Shown here one piece after another: positions 63,724 through 64,000 of a DNA stretch of 64,000 nucleotides. The stretch lies in assembly GCF_036492835.1 (NCBI RefSeq), contig NZ_AP025316.1, forward strand, positions 310,001 through 374,000, written 5' to 3'. The notes below the pieces were generated by a model. It was not told the origin of the DNA. It saw only the letters and a program-made list of their open reading frames with translations, and ran no database searches. A program made the translations under genes and the position numbers. Position 1 is the first letter of the stretch; every line of letters starts with the position of its first letter. This DNA is from Fulvitalea axinellae. GTDB lineage: Bacteria; Bacteroidota; Bacteroidia; Cytophagales; Cyclobacteriaceae.

Positions 63724-64000
63724 CTTTTAGTGAGTATTGGGTCTTAGGAATTAAGTCTTTGGGCCGTTTCTGTGCGTAAACCAAGGCTTAGTCCTGTTTA
63801 TAAAGTACTTTCGTCATGTCTATTTTTACGCTAAGAGGGTTGCATATGATAGACTTGGCGGATTGTTAGTTAAGGAAAAAAATAAACGGGAAAAGGGAGG
63901 TGTGTACTAAAGCTAAAACAGTGTTATTCGGAAGGCGAGAACATATTTATTATCATTAAGACCTTAGTTACGGGATGTTGTTGGTTGTGGTCCTTTTCAC
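63724..64000. other. Right edge of window, no gene seen
   Basis: The 277 bp upstream of the sulfatase gene have no supported open frame. They would carry the sulfatase promoter, but no clear TAnnTTTG box was found on the minus strand. Confidence 0.4.

Overview
The window looks like a chromosomal segment of a Bacteroidota bacterium, probably a marine or polysaccharide-degrading member of the Cytophagales. The evidence is SusC/SusD pairs with STN domains, FecI-type ECF sigma factors beside FecR anti-sigma factors with a DUF4974-like C-terminus, type IX secretion (T9SS) sorting domains of type A and type B, a PorP/SprF protein, a TonB receptor paired with DUF4249, and promoters of the TTG-N20-TAnnTTTG kind instead of -35/-10 boxes. 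The genus is not determinable by eye. I saw no rRNA, tRNA, CRISPR array, prophage or complete insertion sequence.

Layout. 1-6.7 kb: the 3' part of a discoidin-domain protein, an orphan ECF sigma factor, about 1 kb of AT-rich non-coding DNA, and a 1022-aa secreted LRR/Ig/cadherin-like protein with a T9SS tail. 6.7-13.8 kb: a six-hairpin glycosidase-like protein, an M28 peptidase, a MATE transporter, and two small overlapping unknown genes. 14.5-21.7 kb: ECF-FecR-SusC-SusD system 1. 21.9-23.2 kb: enolase on the opposite strand. 23.8-30.6 kb: ECF-FecR-SusC-SusD system 2. 30.8-40.4 kb: an IS30-type HTH protein, then a 2498-aa NHL/Ig/MBG repeat protein with a type B T9SS tail, followed 3 bp later by a PorP/SprF protein. 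40.7-44.4 kb: a TonB receptor plus DUF4249 pair. 44.7-45.6 kb: two tandem small secreted paralogues. 45.9-49.8 kb: a marR-hutH-hutU histidine-degradation operon containing a MITE-like inverted repeat. 50.0-52.2 kb: a DUF4212/sodium-solute symporter pair. 52.5-53.7 kb: two small membrane-anchored unknowns. 54.0-58.9 kb: a cobalamin riboswitch in front of a 1530-aa T9SS-secreted multidomain protein. 59.3-63.7 kb: a large secreted protein of unknown fold convergent with a type I sulfatase.

How the genes fit together. The two ECF/FecR/STN-SusC/SusD blocks are self-contained trans-envelope sensing and uptake systems, but neither carries a glycoside hydrolase, so the substrates cannot be named. Three very large proteins carry T9SS tails, and one has its own PorP/SprF partner, so cell-surface display is a theme of the window. 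The clearest candidate for an under-described system is the B12-riboswitch-controlled 1530-aa protein. It combines a CUB-like domain, a beta-helix and a DUF4465-like domain and may be a surface cobamide-binding protein. The second is the 2498-aa protein, in which NHL beta-propellers appear to be inserted inside Ig-like domains three times over, followed by eight near-identical 225-bp MBG repeats.
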